A stretch of 64,000 nucleotides of DNA from Sulfurimonas sp. C5 (GTDB taxonomy: Bacteria > Campylobacterota > Campylobacteria > Campylobacterales > Sulfurimonadaceae): the NCBI RefSeq assembly GCF_029872055.1, contig NZ_JARXNQ010000003.1:62001-126000 (forward strand), given 5' to 3'. Shown in pieces: positions 55,334 through 63,354 of this stretch; position 1 is the stretch's first letter; every line of letters begins with the position of its first letter. The notes below the pieces were generated by a model, which searched no databases, was not told the origin of the DNA, and saw only the letters and a program-made list of their open reading frames with translations. The position numbers were made by a program, and so were the translations under genes.

Positions 55334-56335
55334 ATATCCGTTTGGATTGTTGACCTGCCATCTCCAACTATCTTCACACATCTCATTCACATCTCTTGTC
55401 GCTTCCCAGTTTAAAACCGCTTTGGCATAACTCGGATCGGCAAAACATTTTGCTATATCACCGCTGCGTCTTGGAGTAATTTTATACGGTATCTCTTTAC
55501 CTGATGCTTTTTCAAATGCTTGCACCATATCTAAAACAGAATACCCTTTACCTGTTCCGAGATTAACTGTTAAAACTTTCTCTACACTATTAATTTTTTC
55601 TATCGCTTTCACGTGTCCCATTGAGAGATCAATAACGTGGATATAATCTCTGACACCCGTACCGTCATGCGTATCGTAGTCATTTCCAAATACACTTAAA
55701 TGCTCACGTTTGCCTACAGCTGTTTGCGCAATAAACGGCATAAGATTATTTGGAATTCCATTTGGATCTTCACCTATTAATCCAGATTTATGTGCCCCTA
55801 CGGGATTGAAATAACGTAATAATACTATTTTCCATTCATTATCCGAGATATACAAATCACGTAATATCTCTTCAATAAAGAGTTTGCTTTTCCCATAAGG
55901 GTTTGTAGCTGAAAGAGGAAAGTCCTCTTTAATCGGTGTTGTATGGGGATCGCCGTAAACAGTTGCAGAAGAACTAAAAACAATCTTTTTACAGTTATTT
56001 TTTTTCATCACTTCACACAGATGCAAAGTACCGACTATGTTGTTATCATAATATTCTAAAGGCATCTCAACCGACTCACCTACCGCTTTAAGCCCTGCGA
56101 AATGGATCACTGATTCAATATCATAATTGTCGAAAACCTGCTGCAGTGCCGCAGAATCACGAATATCCCCTTCTACAAGTTTTATCTCTTTTCCTATAAT
56201 CTTTGCAACTCTGTTTAAACTCTCTGAAGATGAATTAGAAAAATTATCAAATACCACAAAGTCATGTCCTGCATTATGTAACTCTATACATGTATGAGAA
56301 CCGATATAGCCTGCTCCGCCGGTAACTAAGATCAT
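55322..56335 (-). CDS. galE: UDP-glucose/UDP-GlcNAc 4-epimerase (GalE/Gne)
   Basis: The 337-aa extended SDR has ILVTGGAGYIGSHT, the active-site Ser-Tyr-Lys (SSSATVYG; NPYGKSK) and FNPVGAHKSGLIGEDP. Residue Cys297 (GDIAKCFADPS) aligns with Tyr299 of E. coli GalE by equal distance from the conserved C-terminus. In known work a Cys there lets the enzyme also interconvert UDP-GlcNAc and UDP-GalNAc. It lies convergent with the GalNAc-requiring pel locus. ATG 56335 is the conserved start; upstream in-frame codons are not needed. Confidence 0.92.
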   Translation of the reverse strand: MILVTGGAGYIGSHTCIELHNAGHDFVVFDNFSNSSSESLNRVAKIIGKEIKLVEGDIRDSAALQQVFDNYDIESVIHFAGLKAVGESVEMPLEYYDNNIVGTLHLCEVMKKNNCKKIVFSSSATVYGDPHTTPIKEDFPLSATNPYGKSKLFIEEILRDLYISDNEWKIVLLRYFNPVGAHKSGLIGEDPNGIPNNLMPFIAQTAVGKREHLSVFGNDYDTHDGTGVRDYIHVIDLSMGHVKAIEKINSVEKVLTVNLGTGKGYSVLDMVQAFEKASGKEIPYKITPRRSGDIAKCFADPSYAKAVLNWEATRDVNEMCEDSWRWQVNNPNGYKND

Positions 56336-56388
56336 TAACAACACCCCTGCTTAATATGGGATTTATTATACAATTTATATACTTACGT

Positions 56389-57159
56389 ATGCTGAATTTA
56401 ATAAAAACAACCATTAAAGAACCCCTTCTGCACTTCTTACTTTTAGGTGCCCTAGCTTATCTTTATTTCGATTATTATCAAGAATCGCCAGCTACTCAAA
56501 AAGAGACTGTGATCACTATTGAAAACTATGAACTCAAAGCACTTCAAAAAGCAACAAAATTACAAGACCCAGAACTAGTATTAGAGCTTTTAAAGTATCA
56601 GAAAATTTTACTTGCAGAGGCATATTCCTTAGAACTTTACAAAGAAGATAAACAGATTAGCAAACTGCTTCTAGAAAAAGCAGCTTATCTTATTAATACG
56701 GATAAAAAATTCGAAGAACCTACAGAAGAGCAGCTCAAAGAATTTTACAATTCGCATCTAAATGATTACAGTCACCTGCAATCTTTCGATCTCTATACCA
56801 TCTCACTTGGCTCAAAAACAGATCGAAAGATAATACAAAAACTCTCTAAAGTCTCTGATCTCATCTCAATTGCTAAGAGTTATAAAAACTATACACCCAA
56901 ACTTTTAGAAGAAAAATTTGGAAAATATACGGCTTTTAAACTTTCTCATTTGGCACAGGGATTTTGGAGTGAACCGATTCAAAACGGTTCTGATGAAAAT
57001 ATCTATTTCATTAGCAACAAAAAAGCTGAAAAGCCTTATCCTTTTGAAGAGGTAGAAGATATTGTTTATGAAAACTATAAAAAAGAGTTTTTCACTAAAA
57101 ATGCCCAGCAAGAATATGCAAAACTATATAACAAATATATTATCAAAGAACAGAAATAG
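56389..57159 (+). CDS. PpiC-type peptidyl-prolyl isomerase, membrane-anchored
   Basis: The 256-aa protein has an N-terminal TM (LLHFLLLGALAYLYFDYY) and a helical chaperone-like part. A weak parvulin domain follows (about residues 120-215) with QSFDLYTISLGS, LEEKFGKYTAFKLSHLAQGF and SEPIQNGSDENIYFISNKK. Fold assigned from pattern; catalytic activity uncertain. ATG 56389 is favoured as it leaves 54 nt from the divergent galE start; an in-frame ATG at 56356 is also possible, and neither has a clear ribosome site. It abuts the HupE/UreJ-like gene. Confidence 0.68.
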   Translation: MLNLIKTTIKEPLLHFLLLGALAYLYFDYYQESPATQKETVITIENYELKALQKATKLQDPELVLELLKYQKILLAEAYSLELYKEDKQISKLLLEKAAYLINTDKKFEEPTEEQLKEFYNSHLNDYSHLQSFDLYTISLGSKTDRKIIQKLSKVSDLISIAKSYKNYTPKLLEEKFGKYTAFKLSHLAQGFWSEPIQNGSDENIYFISNKKAEKPYPFEEVEDIVYENYKKEFFTKNAQQEYAKLYNKYIIKEQK

Positions 57160-58122
57160 ATGTATCTTTTTCGCTCTCTTCTTTTATTCACACTTTTAAC
57201 AACCTTTCTCAAAGCGCATCAAACAGGTCTTTCATTTTTTAACCTGTATGAAAACAATGATAAAACAATTGATGTGGTATACAAAAAACCGCTTTCAGAC
57301 ACCAGAGGAGAAGATATCAGTATCAACTATCCTTCACATTGTGCACAACTCTCTCCAACTGTGAAAATTATAGAAAACGGTTTTATCATAAGAACTTACA
57401 AACTTAACTGCGGCAGTAATGGATTGCAAAATTCCAGAATTTGGGTTGAAGGACTCGTATCAAGTGACAGAGGTGTACTTGTTCGCTATGAAAATAGTGA
57501 GAACATATATAAATCTCTTTTACGTTCAACAACACCCTTTATGAAAATCGATCAACAAAGTTCTAAATGGAAACTCTTTTTAGAGTATGTACAACTGGGA
57601 ATTTTGCATATTTTAGAAGGTTTTGATCACCTGAGTTTTGTTATGGGACTCTTAATCCTCTCAACTACTTTCAAAAAACTGCTCTATACGATTTCAGCCT
57701 TTACCCTTTCTCATTCAATTACATTAATCTCTGGTGTTCTTGGAATCGCTACCATCAACACCTCTTATGTAGAAGCTATGATTGCTTTAAGTATATTATT
57801 TTTAGCAAAAGAGATTATGCTGGAGCGTCAAACATTTACAAAAAAACATCTGGGAGTTGTTGCATTTATATTTGGGCTTGTTCACGGATTTGGATTCTCT
57901 TCAAGTTTATCAAGTATAGGACTTCCGCATGATGAAATTCCTCTTTCACTTTTTTCATTTAATCTGGGGATAGAGTTGGGGCAGATTATCTTTATTGTAG
58001 CGGCTTCTATAGTATTAAAAGCAGTATATAAATTTCTTGCGGAGAAAAAATTTGATACTGCCGTTGCTTATACAATCGGCAGTGTCTCTTCTTTTTGGCT
58101 TTTAGAGAGAATACTTTTTTAG
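57160..58122 (+). CDS. HupE/UreJ-like membrane protein
   Basis: The 320-aa protein has a signal peptide (to KAHQTG), an extracytoplasmic N-terminal part of about 130 residues, and a C-terminal block of about six TM helices. That block carries the HupE/UreJ_2 features GILHILEGFDHLSFVMGLLI, TLSHSITLI and GLVHGFGFSSSL. His residues in these motifs suggest metal (Ni/Co) handling in relatives. No hydrogenase or urease genes are nearby, so the substrate is open. Coupled with the PpiC-like gene (adjacent codons). Confidence 0.8.
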   Translation: MYLFRSLLLFTLLTTFLKAHQTGLSFFNLYENNDKTIDVVYKKPLSDTRGEDISINYPSHCAQLSPTVKIIENGFIIRTYKLNCGSNGLQNSRIWVEGLVSSDRGVLVRYENSENIYKSLLRSTTPFMKIDQQSSKWKLFLEYVQLGILHILEGFDHLSFVMGLLILSTTFKKLLYTISAFTLSHSITLISGVLGIATINTSYVEAMIALSILFLAKEIMLERQTFTKKHLGVVAFIFGLVHGFGFSSSLSSIGLPHDEIPLSLFSFNLGIELGQIIFIVAASIVLKAVYKFLAEKKFDTAVAYTIGSVSSFWLLERILF

Positions 58123-59351
58123 GTTCTTCCTATCTTATGTCCCTTAAGTGCATAAAACAGTATAATCAGATAACAAAAAATTCCAAGTAAATAACTTTGC
58201 TGCATATCTCCTGTGTACAAAGCAATCCTACCAAAAGCAAGCGGCAGAAGTGCACCGCCTGCTATCGACATAATAAGTAAAGCACTGGCCTTTGGAGTAT
58301 GACGCCCAAGTCCGTCTAAAACTAAGGGCCAGATTGTTGGCCAAACCAAAGCGTTTGAAAGTCCAAGCAATGCTACAAACAAAACAGTATCGGGAATACT
58401 CTCCATGAGCACATGGCTTTCTTTAGGAGTAAATACTACTGCTAAAACAAGCCCTATTCCCAAAACTGATGAAGCTGCCAAAGCATTTTTCTGTGAAAGC
58501 AGTTTTGGAATCGCTACGACACCGAATAGATAGGCCACAACCATACATGCCATTGTATAAGATGTCAGTGTCGTTGCATCTGCCACACCTAAACTTTGCG
58601 CATATAATCCTATGGTATCGCCTGCTATCACTTCGATCCCTACATAAAAAAATAATGCAATTGCACCAAGTATTACATGGGGGAATCTAAATACGCTTAC
58701 ATGATCGTAAGTATCATCCTCTTCATATTCAACCTCTTTTAAAGGGGAGAAAAAGACAAATACTATAAGTGCAACCAAAATAGATGCCATTACAATATAG
58801 GGTGTAACAAGCTTTTGCGACAAGGTGTCTAAGTTAGAGGCTTGTAAATTCTCTACAAGCGGCATATCTGAAAGAATCAATGCTGTGAACACTATTGGTG
58901 CCAATACCCCTGCTGATTTATTAATAAGTCCCATAATACTGATACGTCTTGCAGCACTTTCAATTGGGCCGAGTAAAACAATGTAAGGATTTGAAGCACT
59001 CTGTAAAATAGTAAGTCCCGTCCCTAGTACAAAAAGAGCAAGCAAAAAAATTCCAAACTCTCTCATAAAAGCTGCGGGAATAAAAAGAAGACTTCCTATA
59101 GCCATGACTAAAAGCCCCAGTATCATCCCTCTTTTATATCCTGTCAATTCTAGCAAATATGACATGGGGTATGCCATGACGGTATAAGAGATATAAAAAG
59201 CAAAAGTTACAAACAGAGCTTCGAATTCATTGAGATCGCATAAGACTTTTAAAAATGGAATCAGAGAACCGTTTAGCCAAGTTACAAATCCAAAAATAAA
59301 AAACAGCGTTGCAATGATTATCATCGGTATAATATTTGATTCCCTATCCAT
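58119..59351 (-). CDS. FucP-type sugar MFS transporter
   Basis: The 410-aa protein of 12 TM helices resembles the FucP/GluP group of sugar:H+ symporters: FFIFGFVTWLNGSLIPFLK, SQSASNPYIVLLGP-like ILQSASNPYIVLLGP and RRISIMGLINKSAGVLAPIV. The substrate is a hexose by family; exact sugar unknown. Start ATG 59351 lies inside the HAD gene's end (8-nt overlap) with AAGGA 7 nt upstream, so the two are coupled. Confidence 0.87.
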   Translation of the reverse strand: MDRESNIIPMIIIATLFFIFGFVTWLNGSLIPFLKVLCDLNEFEALFVTFAFYISYTVMAYPMSYLLELTGYKRGMILGLLVMAIGSLLFIPAAFMREFGIFLLALFVLGTGLTILQSASNPYIVLLGPIESAARRISIMGLINKSAGVLAPIVFTALILSDMPLVENLQASNLDTLSQKLVTPYIVMASILVALIVFVFFSPLKEVEYEEDDTYDHVSVFRFPHVILGAIALFFYVGIEVIAGDTIGLYAQSLGVADATTLTSYTMACMVVAYLFGVVAIPKLLSQKNALAASSVLGIGLVLAVVFTPKESHVLMESIPDTVLFVALLGLSNALVWPTIWPLVLDGLGRHTPKASALLIMSIAGGALLPLAFGRIALYTGDMQQSYLLGIFCYLIILFYALKGHKIGRT

Positions 59352-60171
59352 CTCTTAGTCCTTCTAGATATTTTGCCACGGCATCTTCATCATTGGTATG
59401 AGGCAGTACTACATTTGCCATTTTTTTAACATCGTTATGAGCATTAGCAACTGCAATAGAGACTTTTGCCAAATCAAACATTCCGATATCGTTTAAATTG
59501 TCTCCAAAAACACTTAACCTGGAGAGATCAAAACCTGCCGCTTCGCTCACACTTTCAATCCCGTGTGCTTTGTCTGCATCTTTATGTAATATGGTTAAAA
59601 AATAGCATCCCATGTATGCTTCAGGTGCCAAGATATATTTTAATTCATCTCCGAAAACTTTTTCAATTCTGTTTTTGAGCTCTATCAAAATCTCTTCATC
59701 GTCCATATACACAATTTTAAAATTATCTTCCATCGCACGTAAGTTTTTATAACCTTGTGTGTGGTCGTCGTTAGCATAACGTTTTAATATTTCTGTTTGA
59801 TAACTATTCAGTGTAAACGAGTAAGTAAACGATTCATTTAACTCTTGATCGAGTAAAGAAAGTACAAACGGATATATACCTAATTTAGCACCTTCATCAA
59901 TAATCACATCCGCCATCTCTTTTGAAACAAACTTTGTATCTACTATTTTTTTATCCACAGTCGCTATCAAAGCACCGTCAAGAAGGATCATCGGTGCATT
60001 AATACTAACTCCTTGTAAAAACTGCATCGTTTTTTTATATGTTCTTGCCGTTGCAATGGATATAATGGAATCTTGTTCATAAGAGTTCCATATTTTTTTA
60101 GTATAATCACTTACAGATAAATCTGTTCGCAGGAATGTATGGTCTAAGTCTGTGATATAAATATTTTTCAT
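59344..60171 (-). CDS. HAD-IIB (Cof-type) phosphatase
   Basis: The 275-aa enzyme has HAD motif I DLDHTFLRTD, motif II SIATART, a cap domain, and motif III/IV VFGDNLNDIGMF. Cof-type members dephosphorylate sugar phosphates and similar small substrates. Cotranscribed with the sugar transporter at 58119, which hints at a sugar phosphate; this is inference. Confidence 0.87.
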   Translation of the reverse strand: MKNIYITDLDHTFLRTDLSVSDYTKKIWNSYEQDSIISIATARTYKKTMQFLQGVSINAPMILLDGALIATVDKKIVDTKFVSKEMADVIIDEGAKLGIYPFVLSLLDQELNESFTYSFTLNSYQTEILKRYANDDHTQGYKNLRAMEDNFKIVYMDDEEILIELKNRIEKVFGDELKYILAPEAYMGCYFLTILHKDADKAHGIESVSEAAGFDLSRLSVFGDNLNDIGMFDLAKVSIAVANAHNDVKKMANVVLPHTNDEDAVAKYLEGLRDG

Positions 60172-60193
60172 AAGAGTAGTATAGGGAAAAGTA

Positions 60194-60895
60194 ATGAAAA
60201 ACGCAATAGTTACGGGAGCAAGTAGTGGTATCGGTTATGCAATAACAAAAAAATTGTTAGCGTTAGGTTATAAGGTGATCGGTGTTAGCAGAGATATTGA
60301 TGAAGCGCTCTTTGGTCAATATAATTTTAAAGCTATTAAATGCGATCTCAGTGATGAAAAACAGACAAATTCATTGGTTGAAAAGTTGAAAGTAGAAGAT
60401 GTCGATATTCTTATAAACTGTGCAGGCTTTGGAAAATTTGCACCGCATGAAGAACTAGATACCAAAACAATTACGCAAATGACTTTTTTAAATCTTACTG
60501 CACCTATGCTCCTGACAAATGCAACGCTCCGTTCACTCAAAAAAAACAGCGGCTATCTTATAAACATCAATTCAATTGAAGCCCTGCGTTCTAGTAAGTT
60601 TGCAGGCGTTTATAGTGCAACCAAAGCAGGTCTCAAAGCTTTCAGCGATGCTCTTTTTGAGGAAACCAGAAAATCTGAACTCAGTATTACAAACATCAAT
60701 CCCGATATGACTGAGAGTGCTTTTTATGATGATCTGCATTTTGATGTATCTGATGATGAAAATGCAAAACTGCTTGCCAGCGATATTGCCGATGCAATAG
60801 AACATATACTTACAATGAGAAAAGGTGCAGTGGTAACTGATTATACTATTAGAAGTTTACATTTTGGAATAAAGAAAAAGCCTCTTAAGACTTAA
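60194..60895 (+). CDS. Short-chain dehydrogenase/reductase
   Basis: A 233-aa classical SDR: Rossmann motif TGASSGIGYAI, NNAG-type ILINCAGFG, and catalytic Ser-Tyr-Lys in NINSIEAL and YSATKAGLKAFSDAL. The C-terminus is basic. Substrate unknown. Its 3' end overlaps the convergent flagellar gene by 11 nt. Confidence 0.88.
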   Translation: MKNAIVTGASSGIGYAITKKLLALGYKVIGVSRDIDEALFGQYNFKAIKCDLSDEKQTNSLVEKLKVEDVDILINCAGFGKFAPHEELDTKTITQMTFLNLTAPMLLTNATLRSLKKNSGYLININSIEALRSSKFAGVYSATKAGLKAFSDALFEETRKSELSITNINPDMTESAFYDDLHFDVSDDENAKLLASDIADAIEHILTMRKGAVVTDYTIRSLHFGIKKKPLKT

Positions 60896-61139
60896 CATCT
60901 AATCTATGCGGCTGTGTAGTCTCTGTAGATTTTAAAAATTCTAAATTTTTTTTGATTTGCTTCATTGAAGCAGCTGTTTCATTTTGTAGTTCTTGAATAA
61001 TCTCTTTTGCCTGAGCCAGCAAAACAATTGCCGAGTCAAGCTCTTCTTTATCAGTTAAATTCGGTATGTCTGCAAGCAAAGAACCTAAAAGGTCCATATC
61101 TTTTTGACTTACCGCTATTTTTAACTGATTAAGCCACAT
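60885..61139 (-). CDS. Small helical protein after fliS, FliT-like
   Basis: An 84-aa, all-helical protein (MWLNQLKIAVSQKDMDLLGS, LLAQAKEIIQELQNETAASM) with its start overlapping the fliS stop by 11 nt. Size, helix content and position match FliT-type flagellar export chaperones, but sequence identity to FliT cannot be judged by eye. Confidence 0.6.
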   Translation of the reverse strand: MWLNQLKIAVSQKDMDLLGSLLADIPNLTDKEELDSAIVLLAQAKEIIQELQNETAASMKQIKKNLEFLKSTETTQPHRLDVKS

Positions 61140-61500
61140 TCGTAGTTTCTCTCCACGCTTCTAACAACCCGCGAAACACATTTGTAGATTCATCAAGTTT
61201 TGCTTCATTGTTTTTAAGACCTGCATCTGTCAAAAGTTGAATTTGGTAGTTATAAAGACCCTCAAGATACTTTGCGACATCACCGTGTGAGAAGTCAAGT
61301 ATAGAGATTAATTCTGTCACAATTGCTATAGAACGGTTTGTCCAATATACTCTTTTTTCAATATTACCGTCTTTCATAGCATTCTTTGCTTGTGTATTAA
61401 ATTTTAGAATACCTTCATACAACATAGCGATTAACTTTGCAGGTGATTCTACTTGAACATTATTTTGAGCGTAAATATTATGAGCTGCATTTCCATACAT
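61129..61500 (-). CDS. fliS: Flagellin export chaperone FliS
   Basis: The 124-aa four-helix chaperone binds the C-terminus of flagellin and prevents premature polymerisation. It has NIYAQNNVQVESPAKLIAML and EGILKFNTQAKNAM. ATG 61500 has AAGGA 6 nt upstream; the ATG eight codons before it is less likely. A perfect-spacing sigma28 promoter lies at 61539-61565, in the 72-nt gap after fliD. Confidence 0.93.
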   Translation of the reverse strand: MYGNAAHNIYAQNNVQVESPAKLIAMLYEGILKFNTQAKNAMKDGNIEKRVYWTNRSIAIVTELISILDFSHGDVAKYLEGLYNYQIQLLTDAGLKNNEAKLDESTNVFRGLLEAWRETTNVA

Positions 61501-61538
61501 TTTAGATCCTTCTTTTTTTTTCATATCCTATGCTTTAT

Positions 61539-61565
61539 ATATCGGTCAATCCAACCAATACTTTA
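61539..61565 (-). promoter_or_regulatory. Sigma28 promoter of fliS
   Basis: Minus-strand TAAAGTAT, an 11-nt spacer, then ACCGATAT: matches the FliA consensus TAAAGTTT-N11-GCCGATAA in both elements and spacing. It lies 39 nt before the fliS ATG. Confidence 0.78.
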
Positions 61566-61572
61566 ACTTTTT

Positions 61573-62949
61573 TTAGCTTTGTGTTGCAGCGTATTGTGCA
61601 TTTACCATTTGTATAAATGCATTTGACGCATTATTTATCTGTGTCATCATTAAATCGTATGCTGCATAACGTTTTGCTAACATTTCATACTTCGAATCAA
61701 GTCTGGCAACTACAGATTCTCTTCTATCATTAAGTGTAGATATTTGGTCTGTGATACTCTGATCGAATTGTGACAAGAAAGCATTTGTCTGTGTATATTG
61801 ACCAAGCTGTGTCGTCAATTCATCAAATGCACCTGTAAGTGTCGTCGTTGTTCCGTTACCGTTATCATAAACACCGCCTGAAAAAAATGCTTCAAAATTA
61901 CTAATGTTTGCATCCATCTGAGCATTGATAACAGTTTTATCAACAGTAAGTTTTCCATCTTTATCAACATCAAAACCATAGTCATATAAGCTACCGACAC
62001 CACCGCCTACCGTTCCTAACATATCTTGTAAATCTGAACGTAGGTTTCTAATTAAACTCTCTCCTGAGAATATCCCTCTTGTTTCAGAGTCAGTAGAACT
62101 TTTTGTCAAACTTGTAAGCTCGTCAATTGCAGTATTGTATTTTTCAACAAAACTATCAATTCTTGAAAGAATTTCATCACGATTTTGTTGTACAGATACA
62201 GTTGATAAACCTGTTGACTGCAGTGTAATATCATATCCAGTAACAATATCCGTAATATTGTTACTAGTTCTTGTCATTGCTAAACCATTAAATTCAAAGT
62301 TTGCATCAACTGCTGTTTGTACAACGCTTGAACCTGTTGTAAGTTGTGTACCCGATAATAACCCACTTGTATCAGTTAGTGTAATATCTTGTGTAGTACC
62401 AGTGTCTACAGAACTCATAAATAGTCTGAAGTCACCTGTTGCCACCTGAACAATTGTCGCATCAATCTTTGTCCCTGCAACTGTATTAATCTGATTTTTC
62501 AAATCATCCAAAGTAGTCGTCGCATCGTAGTTGATTGTAAAATCTTGCCCGTCAATATTAAGGTTTAAACTACCTGCACCTGTCGCAACCGTATCTGTCG
62601 TTGCCGCAAAACTACCCGATTGTTCGATCTGTTTTGTAGCAAGGTTGATTACATTCAATGAAAAATCTTGAATGTCACTATTTGCTGCAGCCGTTACTGC
62701 AACCGATGTTCCCGTTACTGTGGCAGATCTTTCATCATAAAGAGTATTTGTCGCAAGTTCATTCATAGCATCATACACGTTCTTCATATTAGCCATTAAA
62801 ACATCTAACGCACTTTGTTTGTCTTTTTCTAATGCGAGGCTTAAATCTATCGGTGTAACCCACTGTGATTCATCAGCTTTTCTTAACTGATCAAGTACAT
62901 CTTGTGTTAATACACCAGCTCCTGCACCAAGTGAAGATATAGTTGCCAT
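61573..62949 (-). CDS. fliD: Flagellar filament cap protein FliD
   Basis: The 458-aa cap protein starts MATISSLGAGAGVLTQDVLD with the SxLG...G N-terminus of FliD, has FliD_N and FliD_C domains (FEFNGLAMTRTSNNITDIV, the coiled C-terminal YEMLAKRYAAYDLMMTQINN) and no signal peptide, as expected for type III export. ATG 62949 has AAAGGAG upstream and is the conserved start; the frame upstream contains the promoter. It may be glycan-decorated in relatives. Confidence 0.94.
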   Translation of the reverse strand: MATISSLGAGAGVLTQDVLDQLRKADESQWVTPIDLSLALEKDKQSALDVLMANMKNVYDAMNELATNTLYDERSATVTGTSVAVTAAANSDIQDFSLNVINLATKQIEQSGSFAATTDTVATGAGSLNLNIDGQDFTINYDATTTLDDLKNQINTVAGTKIDATIVQVATGDFRLFMSSVDTGTTQDITLTDTSGLLSGTQLTTGSSVVQTAVDANFEFNGLAMTRTSNNITDIVTGYDITLQSTGLSTVSVQQNRDEILSRIDSFVEKYNTAIDELTSLTKSSTDSETRGIFSGESLIRNLRSDLQDMLGTVGGGVGSLYDYGFDVDKDGKLTVDKTVINAQMDANISNFEAFFSGGVYDNGNGTTTTLTGAFDELTTQLGQYTQTNAFLSQFDQSITDQISTLNDRRESVVARLDSKYEMLAKRYAAYDLMMTQINNASNAFIQMVNAQYAATQS

Positions 62950-62977
62950 AATAAACTCCTTTTTATATATAAGAACT

Positions 62978-63004
62978 ATATCGGCAAGTTGTAAATAATC
63001 TGTA
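62978..63004 (-). promoter_or_regulatory. Sigma28 promoter of fliD
   Basis: Minus-strand TACAGATT, 11-nt spacer, GCCGATAT. The -10 region TTGCCGATATAGTTC is identical over 15 nt to the one upstream of the EF-hand gene at 12935. Confidence 0.75.
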
Positions 63005-63060
63005 ACTTTTTTTGTGGAATTAATATTGCTATTTACACAGAACATAGCTGGAGTTATTGA

Positions 63061-63354
63061 ATGGATAAAATTTTAACGTTAAATGGAATTATAGAGACTG
63101 ATGGAAGCCGTATCACTGCTATAGAAGAGAAACCTATCCATAAATTTTTTGTCAATGCAGGTATTTATGTACTCTCTCCCCAAGTTTTTGAATACATTCC
63201 AAAGGATCAGTTTTATGATATGCCTACACTTTTCGAAGAGCTTATTAAAGATGATCTAAAAACCATTTCTTTTCCAATTCATGAATATTGGCTAGATATC
63301 GGTCGTATGAGTGATTTCGAACAGGCACAAACTGAATATGGCGAGATATTTTAA
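63061..63354 (+). pseudogene. Truncated sugar nucleotidyltransferase (PtmE/LegF-neighbour type)
   Basis: The 97 residues match only the C-terminal third of NTP-transferase proteins of nonulosonic-acid loci: IETDGSRITAIEEKP, FFVNAGIYVLSPQVFEYIP, DQFYDMPTLFEELI, HEYWLDIGRMSDFEQA. The catalytic N-terminal nucleotide-binding GxGxRL part is missing; an in-frame TGA stands just before the ATG. A good GGAG ribosome site precedes the ATG, so a short product may still be made. Its stop overlaps the next ATG by one base. Confidence 0.72.

Noticed and set aside
62950-63045. N-terminal extension of fliD
   Set aside because: The region holds the sigma28 promoter and the ribosome site AAAGGAG; FliD proteins start at the MATISSLG-type sequence.
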